Assembly: GCA_050331475.1 (NCBI GenBank)
Contig: JBHJGU010000061.1
Coordinates: 1-39,257, forward strand
DNA length: 39,257 nucleotides
Source of the DNA: JBHJGU01 sp050331475
GTDB taxonomy: Bacteria; Pseudomonadota; Alphaproteobacteria; Caulobacterales; Maricaulaceae
Direction: 5' to 3'
A program made the translations under genes and the position numbers. The notes beneath the pieces are model-generated. The model saw only the letters and a program-made list of their open reading frames with translations. It searched no databases and was not told the DNA's origin. Of this stretch, positions 25,694 through 35,624 are shown in pieces; within the stretch, counting starts at the first letter, position 1; every line of letters starts with the position of its first letter.

Positions 25694-27369
25694 GCGCCGC
25701 CCCGCATGCCCGCCCGGCCGGCGAACAGCGCAGCCGGGATGACACGGGCCAGAGCCAACGCGGCGAGCGGCAATATGATCTGCACCAAGCTTAGCGCGCC
25801 GATGAGCCGCAGATCCCCGCCTGACGCCAGAGCGAGGCTTTCAGTGACCAAGGTTGGCGTGCGCCCCGCGCCGGCGAACACCGTGGGCAAATAGAGCGCG
25901 CTGGAGACGACCACCGCAAGGGCGCCCGCCGCGCAAGCCGGTCCGAGCAGCACCGGCGCACGGACGCGCCAAAAGGCCGCCCAACGCGAGGCGCCCAGCG
26001 TCCGCGCCGCCGCGCTCAATCGCGGATCAAGCCCGTCATGAGCGCCCTCAATCATAAGCCATGCATAGGGCAACGCATAGAGCAAATGGGCCTGAACGAC
26101 CGTCGGCCAAGCGCCGTCCCAACGTAAAGCGCTCCATGCGGTGTTCAAACCGAACAACAACGCCGCCTCGGGGATCAATAGCGGGGCGAACATGAGGATC
26201 CGTAATCGGGCGCGCCATACGGGTCGTTCCGCGCTGGCCTCAAGCCCCATGAGCGCCAGGCTGACGGCGAGGCAGGCGACCACCACGCTGAGCCACACCG
26301 TCGCCGTGATCGCACCACCCGCGGAGGACCACGCGCGCAGGGCGGCGTCCACGCCAAAGCCCTCCGGCCAGAGATCGGGAAACCGCCAATCTTGGGCAAA
26401 GGCCCCCAGACAGAGCACGCCCAGCGCCAGCGGCGCCAGAGCCAATAAGCCGTGGGCGCTGAGCGCGAGCAGGCGCAAAGCCGGCTCGCTGATCCGCCCG
26501 CGCGCGCCCAAGGCGGCCAGACGCCGGCTCCGCCAGCCGAAAAACCGCTCCAATCCGCGCCATACAGCAAAAGCGGCCAAAGCGCCGGCGCACAACCATA
26601 AAGCGCCCGCCGCCAAAGTGAGCCGTTGAGTGAGGTCGGGGCTGGAAAACCATTGCAATAACCGGACGCTAAGGGTCGGCGGAGCGGTGGGCCCCAACAC
26701 CAAAGCCTGATCGACGCTGGAGACCGCATAGGCCAGCGCGATGAAGACCGGCAGCCGCACTTGGGCGTAGATCGCGGGCAGAACCGTCAGCGTCCAAGCC
26801 CTGAGCGGCTTATAGCCCAAGCTGGCGGCGACGGCGAGGCGGGTCTGGGGCGCCGCGGCGCGCGCGGCCACCGCCGAGACGACATACAAAAAGGGCAACT
26901 CTTTTAGCGCCAAACCGGCGATCAGACTAAGCCCCCAGGGATCTTGCGGGAACGGATAGCCCGGGGGGAGGTCCCAGCCGAAGATCGGGCTGACCAGCCG
27001 CGCGATTAGGCCCGAGGGCGCCACCAAAAACGCCACCGCAAAGGCTAGCGAAACATGCGGCGCGGCTAAGCTCAGGGCGGCCAGGCTTTCCCACCGGTTG
27101 GAACGGCCGCGCGAAAAACTCACCGCCAGCGCGGCCTGAGCGGCGACAAAGGCGATGGCTGTAGCGCTGACGCCCACGCCGACAGACAATGCGGTCGATC
27201 GCCCAAGCCCGGGGGTATCGAACAGTCGCGTCCACGCCTCAAAGCCCGGGGTCACCAACCCCAAGGCCGGCAACAGGCCGAATGCTGGGGACACCACACC
27301 GAGCAAGCCCGCCGCCAAAGGCGCGCCGGCCAGCGTCACCAGGCCCCAAAGTGCAAGCTTACGGATCAC
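25690..27369 (-). CDS. ynjC: ABC transporter permease, two fused membrane domains, YnjC-like
   Basis: About 559 residues with two complete permease halves of six or so membrane segments each. The EAA-type loops are ASLGYKPLRAWTLTVLPAI in the first half and ARTLGASRWAAFWRVRAPVL in the second, both contacting the ATPase. The start is taken as GTG 27369, whose GTGA overlap with the ynjB-like stop repeats the operon's junction style; ATG 27393 with GAGG close upstream is an alternative adding eight residues. The duplicated permease in one chain is normal for YnjC and ThiP relatives. Confidence 0.85.
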   Translation of the reverse strand: MIRKLALWGLVTLAGAPLAAGLLGVVSPAFGLLPALGLVTPGFEAWTRLFDTPGLGRSTALSVGVGVSATAIAFVAAQAALAVSFSRGRSNRWESLAALSLAAPHVSLAFAVAFLVAPSGLIARLVSPIFGWDLPPGYPFPQDPWGLSLIAGLALKELPFLYVVSAVAARAAAPQTRLAVAASLGYKPLRAWTLTVLPAIYAQVRLPVFIALAYAVSSVDQALVLGPTAPPTLSVRLLQWFSSPDLTQRLTLAAGALWLCAGALAAFAVWRGLERFFGWRSRRLAALGARGRISEPALRLLALSAHGLLALAPLALGVLCLGAFAQDWRFPDLWPEGFGVDAALRAWSSAGGAITATVWLSVVVACLAVSLALMGLEASAERPVWRARLRILMFAPLLIPEAALLFGLNTAWSALRWDGAWPTVVQAHLLYALPYAWLMIEGAHDGLDPRLSAAARTLGASRWAAFWRVRAPVLLGPACAAGALAVVVSSALYLPTVFAGAGRTPTLVTESLALASGGDLRLIGALSLVQIILPLAALALARVIPAALFAGRAGMRGGA

Positions 27370-28586
27370 GCGCCGCCATAGCGGGCCAGCCATCCCGCCT
27401 CGATCGCGTCCACCCAGCTGGGATGGGGTTCGTCGAGCGAAGGGCCCAAAGACTCCCAATCCGGCCCCTCTAAGCTGGCGAGCCGATCTTGGTCTTCCGC
27501 GCTGAGCCGGTCGAACGCGATCGAGGGGGCGTCGCCCCAAATTCGCGGGTCAGCCTTGCGGGCTTGGGCCTCCGGGCTAAGGAGGAAGTTCACGACCACC
27601 AGCGCGCCGGCCTTCGCGCGCGCATTCGCCGGTATGGCGAGGAAATGCGCATTGGCCAAACCGCCAGTCGTGAAGCCATAGGTCATGGTGGAGACGGGTA
27701 ATTGACCCGCCGCCACCGCGCTCGCCGCCTCTTGGGGGTTGAACGTCATGGCGATCGCCACTTCGCTGTCGGCGAACAACTGCCGCTGAGCGGGTCCGCT
27801 GGCGGGAAAGCCCCGACCCTCGCGCCACATATACGGATGAAGCGCGTCGAGATAGGCCCAAAGCGGGGCCAGAGCGGCCTCGATATCGGGCGGCGCGCCA
27901 GCGGGTTGCGCGAATTGGCCCGGCTCGGCGCTCACACTGAGAAGGGCTTGTTTGAGAAACGACACACCGATGAAATTTGGCGGCGCCGGATAGGTGAAGC
28001 GGCCGGGATTGGCCTGAGCCCATTCGAGCAATTGCGGAAAATCCCGCGGCGGTTGGGGCGTTCGCGCGGCGTCCGTGATGAAAACAAATTTCGACAGCCC
28101 CCAGGGCGCTTCGAACCCCTCCACCGGCACAGTGAAATCGGTTTCAAACACCGGCTCGGCGGCGAAATCGATCTTTTGCGCGTTGGGCAAGCGATCAACG
28201 AACGGGCCGTGGAGCATGTCCGCCTGCTTAAGCGCCGCGAAATTCTCGCCATTGATCCAGAGCAGATCCACCGATCCGCCGGTGCGCCGGCCCGCCTCGC
28301 GCTCAGCCAAAATACGGCTCACCGCTTCGGCCGTATCCGCCAGTTTCACATGGACGAGCCGCACGTCATAGCGCGCGGCGACCGTTTCCGCCGCCCAGGC
28401 CAGATAGGCGTTGATCCGCTCATCCCCGGCCCAAGCGTTCCAGTAGACGGTCTGCCCGCGCGCGGCCTCTGTCACCGCAGACCATGGGACATCCGGGCTC
28501 AGCGTCGTTTCCGGGGCGGTTTCGGGTTCCCCGCACGCTGAGAGCGCCAGAACCGCGCAAAGCGCGCGAAAGCGGTTTTTGATCAT
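27366..28586 (-). CDS. ynjB: ABC transporter substrate-binding lipoprotein, YnjB-like
   Basis: A 406-residue extracytoplasmic solute-binding protein. The lipobox LSAC puts the lipid-modified cysteine at C18. QTVYWNAWAGDERINAYLAW, VKLADTAEAVSRILAE, GGSVDLLWINGENFAALK and DFTVPVEGFEAPWGLSKFVF match the characteristic YnjB sequence blocks, so the family call is firm. It should capture the substrate in the periplasm and pass it to the YnjC-like permease. ATG 28586 overlaps the stop of the CoA-transferase gene (ATGA) and has GGAG eight bases upstream. The ligand is not known. Confidence 0.9.
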   Translation of the reverse strand: MIKNRFRALCAVLALSACGEPETAPETTLSPDVPWSAVTEAARGQTVYWNAWAGDERINAYLAWAAETVAARYDVRLVHVKLADTAEAVSRILAEREAGRRTGGSVDLLWINGENFAALKQADMLHGPFVDRLPNAQKIDFAAEPVFETDFTVPVEGFEAPWGLSKFVFITDAARTPQPPRDFPQLLEWAQANPGRFTYPAPPNFIGVSFLKQALLSVSAEPGQFAQPAGAPPDIEAALAPLWAYLDALHPYMWREGRGFPASGPAQRQLFADSEVAIAMTFNPQEAASAVAAGQLPVSTMTYGFTTGGLANAHFLAIPANARAKAGALVVVNFLLSPEAQARKADPRIWGDAPSIAFDRLSAEDQDRLASLEGPDWESLGPSLDEPHPSWVDAIEAGWLARYGGA

Positions 28587-29701
28587 GGTTCAAGCTCCAA
28601 GAACGCCACAGGCCCGTGAAACGCGGCCTCAGGCGCGGTGTCGCCCAGGGCCGGCGCGGGGCATAGCGGGGCTAGGGCGCAGCGGTCAAACCGCACGGGC
28701 TGTCGCACCGCCCATCGATCGGTGTTCGGGATCTTTTCAAAGACGCCGCGCGCAGCGATATGGGGGTCGTCGCAAACCTTATGAAGCGGATTGACCGGGC
28801 TGAACAATTGTTGATCCGCGGCGAAGTCCGCCTCCCAAGCCGCGCGGGGGCGCATCCGCAGCTTATCCGCGAGCTGCGCCTTGAGAGCTTCGGCCTGGGC
28901 CAAACGCTCCGACCGCGAGAGCGAGGCGGCCTGGGTTAGCCCGACCCGACGGCAGAGTTTGGCCCAATAGGCGTCCTCATGGGCGATCGACAGCGCGATG
29001 GCCTGGCCGTCGGCACATTCGAATACGCCGTAACCGGGTTCCGCCTGTGGACCATCCTCAAAGCGCTCTGCGTTCGCCGCGATCGCGAGCGGAGTGGCCA
29101 TCAGCGCGGCGAGGCAATCACTCATCGCCACGTCCGCGAAAACGCCCTCACCATCGCGCTGGCGCGCCAACACCCCGCTCAAGACCGCAATGACCGCGAA
29201 CAGGCCGGCGCTTAAATCGGCGAGATAAAAGCCGGGCGCGGAGGGCGCGCCGCTGGCGCCCCTAGGGTCTAAGCCGCCCACAAGCGCCTGGACGGACAAG
29301 TCGTGACCGGGACGGTTCCGGTAGGGGCCATCCTGGCCATAAGCGCTGATCGCGACGTGGACGAGCCGGGGATTGGCCTGGCGCAGCGCCGCGGCGCCCA
29401 ACCCAAGCGCCTCAAGCTTGCCAGGCCGAAACCCGTCGAGAAAGGCGTCTGCTTGGGCGATCAACTCCAACGCCTGCGCGCGGCCCGCTTCGGTCTTCAC
29501 ATCCAGCGCGACGCTTTTTTGTCCCCGATTAAGCGCTTCGAAAAACCCTGGCGCGAAGCGGGAGGGGTCCCCGCCCTGAGGACGCTCGATCCGGACCACT
29601 TCCGCGCCCAAATCGCTGAGAATCATGCCTGCATAGGGACCAGGATATTGCTCGGCCATAGACACGATGCGCAGTCCGGTTAAGGGGGCCGGTTTGGTCA
29701 A
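28583..29701 (-). CDS. Family III (CaiB/BaiF) acyl-CoA transferase
   Basis: About 372 residues. LTGLRIVSMAEQYPGPYAGMILSDLGAEVVRIERPQGGDPSR is the N-terminal family III CoA-transferase signature, and SAYGQDGPYRNRPGHDLSVQALVGG includes the candidate catalytic Asp (GHD). GVFADVAMSDCLAALMATPL is also typical. The length is that of racemase-like or formyl-CoA-type members. The start is TTG 29701, chosen for AGAGGA eight bases upstream; the frame open to 29848 has no such site and crosses the neighbour's leader. It overlaps the ynjB-like gene (ATGA), so CoA transfer and uptake are coordinated. Substrate unknown; alpha-methylacyl-CoA racemase is an alternative activity. Confidence 0.88.
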   Translation of the reverse strand: MTKPAPLTGLRIVSMAEQYPGPYAGMILSDLGAEVVRIERPQGGDPSRFAPGFFEALNRGQKSVALDVKTEAGRAQALELIAQADAFLDGFRPGKLEALGLGAAALRQANPRLVHVAISAYGQDGPYRNRPGHDLSVQALVGGLDPRGASGAPSAPGFYLADLSAGLFAVIAVLSGVLARQRDGEGVFADVAMSDCLAALMATPLAIAANAERFEDGPQAEPGYGVFECADGQAIALSIAHEDAYWAKLCRRVGLTQAASLSRSERLAQAEALKAQLADKLRMRPRAAWEADFAADQQLFSPVNPLHKVCDDPHIAARGVFEKIPNTDRWAVRQPVRFDRCALAPLCPAPALGDTAPEAAFHGPVAFLELEP

Positions 29702-29851
29702 ATTTGCGTTCCTCTTGCGGAAAACACCTGCGCGTTGGCGTTTTATTCGATGAGAATACATCATAAGCCGCTTGGGAGCGGGTCTGAGTCGTCGGGTAAG
29801 GATCACGCTGCAGCGCGGTCCGTCAAACCGGGAACGAGGAGAGAGCAAACG

Positions 29852-32407
29852 TTGGCGGGGGAGCGGGCGAACCGAGCGATGCGGCTAGCGGTTCTGCTGA
29901 GTTTAATGCTCGCGGTGCTGCTGACCCCGGCCTTGGCCTGGGCGCAAAGCGAGATTGGGGCCGCCGCGGTCGAACCCTCAGCCCGCCTCGATGCGGCGAT
30001 CGCCGCAATCCCTGAGCTTGACTTAACCGATCGATCCACCCAATCGCGAGGGATACTGAGCCTTGAGCGCGGTTGGGCGGTCTGGCGCGGGATCGCCGCG
30101 CGCCCGGACACGCTCGCCGATCTGGACACAATTGGGATCGAGCGCCAAATCGTTGCTTTGCCAGATATTTGGGGCCCTCGTCTCACCGACCGGCTGCAAA
30201 CCGGGCATGGTTTCGCCACTTACGCGCTCACCGTGAGCGGGCTAGATCCGGACGCGCCTTTAGGCGTCGATGTGGGCTGGGTGCGCACGCTGGCGCGGCT
30301 GGTCGTGATCCACCGCCCCGAGCCGGGGGCGGCGTTGCGCGCCACGCGGATTTTTCAAAACGCCGATCCCACGAACCTGTCCCAAGCCGACGCGCGCTGG
30401 GCGTTTCACGGCGCCTATCCCCTGCCCCCCCATGACGGAACGGTCACCCTGGTGCTGCAGGTCTCCAATCACGTGCACAAACAGGGCGGTGTTTTCGAAG
30501 CCCCGCAAATCGGCCCGATCGCAGCGTTAACGGCGATCGATCGCCGTGAATTTGCGCTCAACGCCATTTCGAGCGTGCTTTTGGCGGCGGTGGGTCTGGC
30601 CTCCGCCCTGATCGCCATCGGCGCCAAGCCGCGCCTTCGTTATTGGGTTTTCGGCGGTTTGTGCCTCATGGCGGCGCTTCAGGTCACGCTGTCAAACAAT
30701 GTGTTTTGGGACTTTACGGACGCGCTTCCTGTCTCCCGCGCCTATGATTTCGAGTATATCGGGCTCATCCTCATTGTGGCGCTCTATTGGGCGTTTGTCC
30801 GGATCGCGACGAAAACCACGCCCTCCGTGTGGATCGACGGGATTATTTACGGGGTTTATGGTGGAACGGTGTTTTTCTTGATGTTCCTGGCGCCGAATTA
30901 CGCGCCCGGCGCTGTTTCGCTGACCCGTGAGCCATTTCAAATCTTTGCCGGCGTGATCATCACCTACACAGTCGCTCTGGCGGCGATGACCGCCGTGCGC
31001 GCGGACCGCATGGATCCGGTGTTTATCGGGGCCGCGGGCGTCGTGTTCAGCGCCGCGCTTTACGAAATTCTCGGCGCGTTACACCTGATACATCGAGGCC
31101 CGAACACCGCCGCGCTCGTCACGGTGGCGGTGGCGCTGATCTATGCGGGCAATCTCGTCGCCCGCATGCGCGCGCTCGATAAGGAGCGCAACGCGCTCAC
31201 CGAAAGCCTTCGCCAGCGCACAGCAGCCTTGGAAACCGCCAGTCAACAGGCGACGAAAGCGTCCCAGGTCAAGAGCGACTTCCTCGCCGCCATGAGCCAT
31301 GAGATCCGCACGCCCATGAACGGCGTTCTGGGCATGTTGGATCTCCTGCGCTCAGGCCCGTTAGAACCGGACCAACGCCGGTACGCCGATATCGCCGGTC
31401 AGTCCGCGACCGGGCTGTTGCGCATCATCGACGATATCTTGGACTATTCGAAGCTGGAGGCCGGGCGGGTTGATCTTGAAGACATCGCCTTCGAACCGCG
31501 CGCCATCGTGGACGGGGTGGTCAATGTGTTCGGCCCCAAAGCCCGCGAAAAAGGCCTCGCGCTCAAAATCGACATCGCCCCGCAAACCCCGCAATGGCTG
31601 AGGGGCGATCCCACGCGCATCGGCCAAATTCTCTATAACTTGGTCTCCAACGCGATTAAATTCACGGATACGGGTGCCGTGAGCGTTCGTATCCGCCCGA
31701 TCGCGAACACCGAGCGCTTGCATGTATCGGTCAGCGACACGGGCGTCGGCGTACCCACGGACGCCCAAGACCGGCTGTTTACCCGGTTCACCCAAGCTGA
31801 CAGCTCCACCACCCGAAAGTATGGCGGCACCGGTTTGGGCCTCGTGATCTGCAAGGATCTTGCGGAGTTGATGGACGGCCGCATCGGCCTAAAGAGCGCG
31901 CCCGGGCAGGGCTCGACCTTTTGGTTCGAGATCCCCTTGCGCGAAGCGGACGCGCCCCAAACCGAGCCAAACGACGCCGCTCTTGAGGCTGGTCAGCTTG
32001 ACGGCGTGCGGGTGCTGGTGGCGGAAGACAATCCTGTAAACATGATGATCGTCCGGACCGTGCTGCAAAAAGCCGGCTGCCACGTTATCGAAGCCCATAA
32101 TGGCCAGGACGCGGTTGCGGCGGTCCAAACCCACCCAGCCGATGTGGTGCTGATGGATGTGCAAATGCCGGAAATGGACGGCCCCACGGCGGCGAAAGCC
32201 ATCCGCGCCTTGCCTCATCCGTGCGCGCACGTCCCGATTATCGCGCTGACGGCGCATGCCATGAAAGGGGATCGAGAGAGCTTCTTAGAAGCGGGCATGG
32301 ACGAATATTTGACCAAGCCCTTAAACCCCATCGCATTGCTTTCATTAATCGCGAAGCTCGCTAAACTAGACGCTTACAACACCTCGCCGAAACAGCGTTT
32401 AGGCTGA
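29852..32407 (+). CDS. Hybrid sensor histidine kinase with 7TMR-type sensor and receiver domain
   Basis: About 851 residues. A signal peptide (LAVLLSLMLAVLLTPALAWA) leads to a periplasmic beta-rich domain (to about 220) and seven membrane segments (about 225-430), the 7TMR-DISM plan. A short coiled coil follows, then HisKA with H483 in SHEIRTPMNGVLG, HATPase with NLVSNAIKFT, DTGVGVP and GGTGLGLVICK, and a C-terminal receiver with acidic pocket AEDN and phosphoacceptor D769 in LMDVQMPEMDG. The start is taken as TTG 29852 with AGGAGA nine bases upstream; ATG 29879 is an alternative. No Hpt or DNA-binding partner is adjacent, so phosphate must pass to a distant protein. Confidence 0.88.
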   Translation: MAGERANRAMRLAVLLSLMLAVLLTPALAWAQSEIGAAAVEPSARLDAAIAAIPELDLTDRSTQSRGILSLERGWAVWRGIAARPDTLADLDTIGIERQIVALPDIWGPRLTDRLQTGHGFATYALTVSGLDPDAPLGVDVGWVRTLARLVVIHRPEPGAALRATRIFQNADPTNLSQADARWAFHGAYPLPPHDGTVTLVLQVSNHVHKQGGVFEAPQIGPIAALTAIDRREFALNAISSVLLAAVGLASALIAIGAKPRLRYWVFGGLCLMAALQVTLSNNVFWDFTDALPVSRAYDFEYIGLILIVALYWAFVRIATKTTPSVWIDGIIYGVYGGTVFFLMFLAPNYAPGAVSLTREPFQIFAGVIITYTVALAAMTAVRADRMDPVFIGAAGVVFSAALYEILGALHLIHRGPNTAALVTVAVALIYAGNLVARMRALDKERNALTESLRQRTAALETASQQATKASQVKSDFLAAMSHEIRTPMNGVLGMLDLLRSGPLEPDQRRYADIAGQSATGLLRIIDDILDYSKLEAGRVDLEDIAFEPRAIVDGVVNVFGPKAREKGLALKIDIAPQTPQWLRGDPTRIGQILYNLVSNAIKFTDTGAVSVRIRPIANTERLHVSVSDTGVGVPTDAQDRLFTRFTQADSSTTRKYGGTGLGLVICKDLAELMDGRIGLKSAPGQGSTFWFEIPLREADAPQTEPNDAALEAGQLDGVRVLVAEDNPVNMMIVRTVLQKAGCHVIEAHNGQDAVAAVQTHPADVVLMDVQMPEMDGPTAAKAIRALPHPCAHVPIIALTAHAMKGDRESFLEAGMDEYLTKPLNPIALLSLIAKLAKLDAYNTSPKQRLG

Positions 32408-32519
32408 ATTCGGTTCAACTGCATTTTATCAAGCGCTCCACTCACGTGCGACGATCGGCCAGCCTGCACGGCGAGTCTATCGCGGTTTAATCGCTTTTGT
32501 GACAATTGGGGTGAGCTTC

Positions 32520-35500
32520 ATGTTAAGACGCATTCGGCGGCATTGGTGCGCGCGGGCCGCAACGGTCTCGCTGGTGGCGGCTATGACGGTTTGGGTCGCA
32601 CCCGCGCACGCCCAGGTCAGCGCGGTGGTGACTGTGGTCGACGCGACCAGCGGTGACCCGGTGCGCAACGCCGCCATCACCTTTCGAAACTTGGACACCG
32701 GGGCGGAAGTCGCGGCCCAAACCGACAGCCAAGGCCGCGCGCGCTTTGGCGGGCTGACCACGGCGGGGCGTTGGCAAGTGGTGGCCCCGGAAACCGAGCA
32801 ATATCTGGCCGCTGAGTCCGAGCCCGTCGCGCTACGGTCGAGCTTTGATCAGGGCCTGACCGTGTCCCTGACCCCGCGCAACGCCGATATCGAGCAAATC
32901 CTGGTGGTGGGCGCGCCCACGGTGAGCCGGATTAACACCACCAACGCGGAAGTATCCGCCACCTTCACCATCGACGAAATTGAACGGATCCCCGTCGAAG
33001 CGCGCAGCCTGGATCGGGTGTTGTTCCGCTTGCCCAATGTGAGCCAAGCCACAGGCTTCTTTAACGAAGCCCCCGCGGTGGCGATTAACGGCGCCAACAG
33101 CTTGTTCACGAACTACACCATTGATGGGTTGGACAATAATGAGAACTTCCTGGGCGGTCAGAAATTCCCCGTCCCCGTCGGCGCGATCCAAGACGTCACC
33201 GTGCTGGCGAGCTCCTACTCGGTGGAGTTTGGGCGCACCGCCAACGGGGTGGTCAACGTCACCACGAAGTCGGGCGGTAACGACCTCTCTGGCGAGTTGT
33301 TTTTTGTCACCCGGCCGGGGGGCTTCATCACCGCGGACACCGATTTCGACGTGGCCGATCTCTCCGGCAATCCCATTCAAGACGATTTCCGCCGCTTCCA
33401 AGCCGGCGGCGCGTTGGGCGGCGCGATCGTGGAGGACAAGACGTTTTTCTTCGTCGACGTGGAGTACACCCGCGACGAGACGAGCAACCAACTCATTGTC
33501 CCTGAACTGAATATCGCCGAGGATATTGCGGGCACGAATGAGTTTTTACTCTTCACCGGTCGGTTAGACCATGAGTGGAGCCCGCGGCTGCGTTCGTCTT
33601 TGCGCTTCAACCATGGCCGGGTGACGATCGAGGACCCCGGCGGCGGACTGGCGGGCGGGGTGTTGTTCCCCTCCGCAGGCAATGCGCAGGACCGGTTCTC
33701 TTATAACGCTGCGTTGACAACGACCTATGTGGGCGAGCGGTTCGAATATTCTGCTGCTTTCAACTATTCCCGCTTTGATTGGGATTTCGGCGAGGCGCTG
33801 TCGGGCGGCGGGCCGCAAGCGACCCTGTTGGGTCCGGACGGACAGACCATCGCCATTTTGGGCGATCCGGGGTTCATTTTCGATCAGACTGAAAACCTGT
33901 TTCAGACCCAGCATAAGCTGACCACGCAAGTGGGCCGGCACCGGCTGAAGTTTGGCTTCGATGTCTTGGCGATTTCCAATTCCCTATTCGGCGGGGGCAA
34001 CACCGAAGGCAATTTCCTGTTCCAGCTCAGCCAAGCGGATGTGGACGGGTTGGTCGCCGCCGGGGTGGACTCCAGCCTCGGCGTGGCGGATTTGCCCGAT
34101 ACACTCACCCCGATCGAGGCGATTTTTGAGACCCAGCCCAACGCGTTCGGCGCGACCCAAGCGCTTTACAGCGTCTATGCGGAAGATCAGTTCCAAGTGC
34201 TGGATAATCTGAGCCTGACCTTTGGGGTGCGCTGGGAATATGACAATTTATCGAGTGCCGTGGACGCGGCCTCGGGCGATTTCAACAATATCGCGCCGCG
34301 ATTTGCGTTTAATTACACGCCGCAACCCAATCTCGTCTTCCGTGGAGGGGTGGGCTTGTTCTACGAGAAAATCCCCTATGCGGTAATCTCCGACGCGATC
34401 CAATTCTCCTCCGACAGTGCGGGTTTCCAAGGCCAAATCGCCGAACTGGTCGATCTGGGCATCCTGCCCTCAAGCACGGACATCGATGCGGTGACGAGCG
34501 ACGGCAACGCCACTGTGGACGCGGTGGGCCTGGTGGGCGGCCCAGGCGATCTGCCCTCGGGCGCGGAGATCGCCGCGATCGCGGACACCTTGCCCGCCAA
34601 TGAGTTACGCATTCTCAACCCCAACGGTCTCGACAATCCCTTCGCCCTGCAGGCCAGCCTCGGCGTGCAATACCAATTGAATAACGAGTGGAGTTTCTCG
34701 GTTGACGGGATCATCACCGAAGGCCGCAATCTGGTCCGGCTCATCGATCTGATCGCGCCTGAACCCTTCACCTTTGACGTGGCGGCCTTTGAGGCGCTGA
34801 GCCCTGAGGAGCTCGCCGCGGGCGCCGCCGCCGGGCTCACCCGCTCCCAAGCCGCCGCTGACGCCACCCGGCCGACATTGATCGACACGCTGGGCGTCCC
34901 CCAGGCGGGCGAGGCGGGCTCGATCATCGTGTCCGACACCGGGGGGACTTCGCAATATCGCGCGATTACCCTGACGGCGCGCAAGGCGCGGGGCAATGAC
35001 CGGTATGACCTATCGGTGTTTTACACATTCTCGTCGCTCGAAAACGACACGGACGACATTAATTTCCGGGCCCAAGACTCTAATAATTTCGACTTGGACT
35101 TCGGTCCCTCACTCAATGATCGCCCGCACATCCTCAACGCGCTGGTGAACATCTACCCAATCGACAGCGTGATCCTGTCTGTTGCCGGGATTTTCCAATC
35201 CGGCCAGCCGGTGAATTTTATCCCCGACGCCACGGTGTTTGGCACCACGGATCTGAATGGCGACGGGCTGTCTTTCGCCGATCAGTTCACCGGCAATCCG
35301 GATCGGTTCCCCGGCGAGACGCGCAATTCCGGCCGGCTGCCGTTTAACCGCACCGTCGATGTGGGGCTGACATGGCGGCCGCAAGTTCCGGGAACGGACA
35401 ACCGGTTGGAGGTGCGCGCGGACGTCTTTAACGTGTTTAACGCCAATAACCTTTCGGGCTTCCCGGTGAACTTCACCGCGTCGAACCAGATCCAGCTCGG

Positions 35501-35573
35501 CGGCGGACCGCTGGTGCAATCCTCCGCTGCGCCGCCGCGCACCTTCCAGCTCTCGACGCGGTATGTGTTTTAG
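32520..35573 (+). CDS. TonB-dependent outer-membrane receptor with carboxypeptidase-regulatory-like domain (Oar-like)
   Basis: About 1017 residues. A signal peptide ending AHA-Q (near 31) is followed by a carboxypeptidase-regulatory-like beta sandwich (VVTVVDATSGDPVRNAAITF, about 35-115), a plug domain (TIDEIERIPVEARSLDRVLFRLPNV; INGANSLFTNYTIDGLDNNE; GRTANGVVNVTTKSGGN) and a long beta barrel ending in aromatic F (STRYVF), as outer-membrane barrels do. ATG 32520 is chosen because it starts the signal peptide, with GGTGAG just upstream. Oar-like receptors are thought to import or handle larger organic molecules or peptides; the ligand is unknown. Directly downstream of the sensor kinase by 112 bases. 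Confidence 0.9.
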   Translation: MLRRIRRHWCARAATVSLVAAMTVWVAPAHAQVSAVVTVVDATSGDPVRNAAITFRNLDTGAEVAAQTDSQGRARFGGLTTAGRWQVVAPETEQYLAAESEPVALRSSFDQGLTVSLTPRNADIEQILVVGAPTVSRINTTNAEVSATFTIDEIERIPVEARSLDRVLFRLPNVSQATGFFNEAPAVAINGANSLFTNYTIDGLDNNENFLGGQKFPVPVGAIQDVTVLASSYSVEFGRTANGVVNVTTKSGGNDLSGELFFVTRPGGFITADTDFDVADLSGNPIQDDFRRFQAGGALGGAIVEDKTFFFVDVEYTRDETSNQLIVPELNIAEDIAGTNEFLLFTGRLDHEWSPRLRSSLRFNHGRVTIEDPGGGLAGGVLFPSAGNAQDRFSYNAALTTTYVGERFEYSAAFNYSRFDWDFGEALSGGGPQATLLGPDGQTIAILGDPGFIFDQTENLFQTQHKLTTQVGRHRLKFGFDVLAISNSLFGGGNTEGNFLFQLSQADVDGLVAAGVDSSLGVADLPDTLTPIEAIFETQPNAFGATQALYSVYAEDQFQVLDNLSLTFGVRWEYDNLSSAVDAASGDFNNIAPRFAFNYTPQPNLVFRGGVGLFYEKIPYAVISDAIQFSSDSAGFQGQIAELVDLGILPSSTDIDAVTSDGNATVDAVGLVGGPGDLPSGAEIAAIADTLPANELRILNPNGLDNPFALQASLGVQYQLNNEWSFSVDGIITEGRNLVRLIDLIAPEPFTFDVAAFEALSPEELAAGAAAGLTRSQAAADATRPTLIDTLGVPQAGEAGSIIVSDTGGTSQYRAITLTARKARGNDRYDLSVFYTFSSLENDTDDINFRAQDSNNFDLDFGPSLNDRPHILNALVNIYPIDSVILSVAGIFQSGQPVNFIPDATVFGTTDLNGDGLSFADQFTGNPDRFPGETRNSGRLPFNRTVDVGLTWRPQVPGTDNRLEVRADVFNVFNANNLSGFPVNFTASNQIQLGGGPLVQSSAAPPRTFQLSTRYVF

Positions 35574-35624
35574 TCACGTCGCCGCGCTGTTGCGTCCCGG
35601 CTGGGGCGGCGTAGTCTGGGATTT

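Noticed and set aside
25022..27369. Thiamine transporter (ThiBPQ) identity for the ABC importer
   Set aside because: The binding protein matches YnjB sequence blocks closely, is a lipoprotein, and a CoA transferase is in the operon; no TPP riboswitch was seen upstream.
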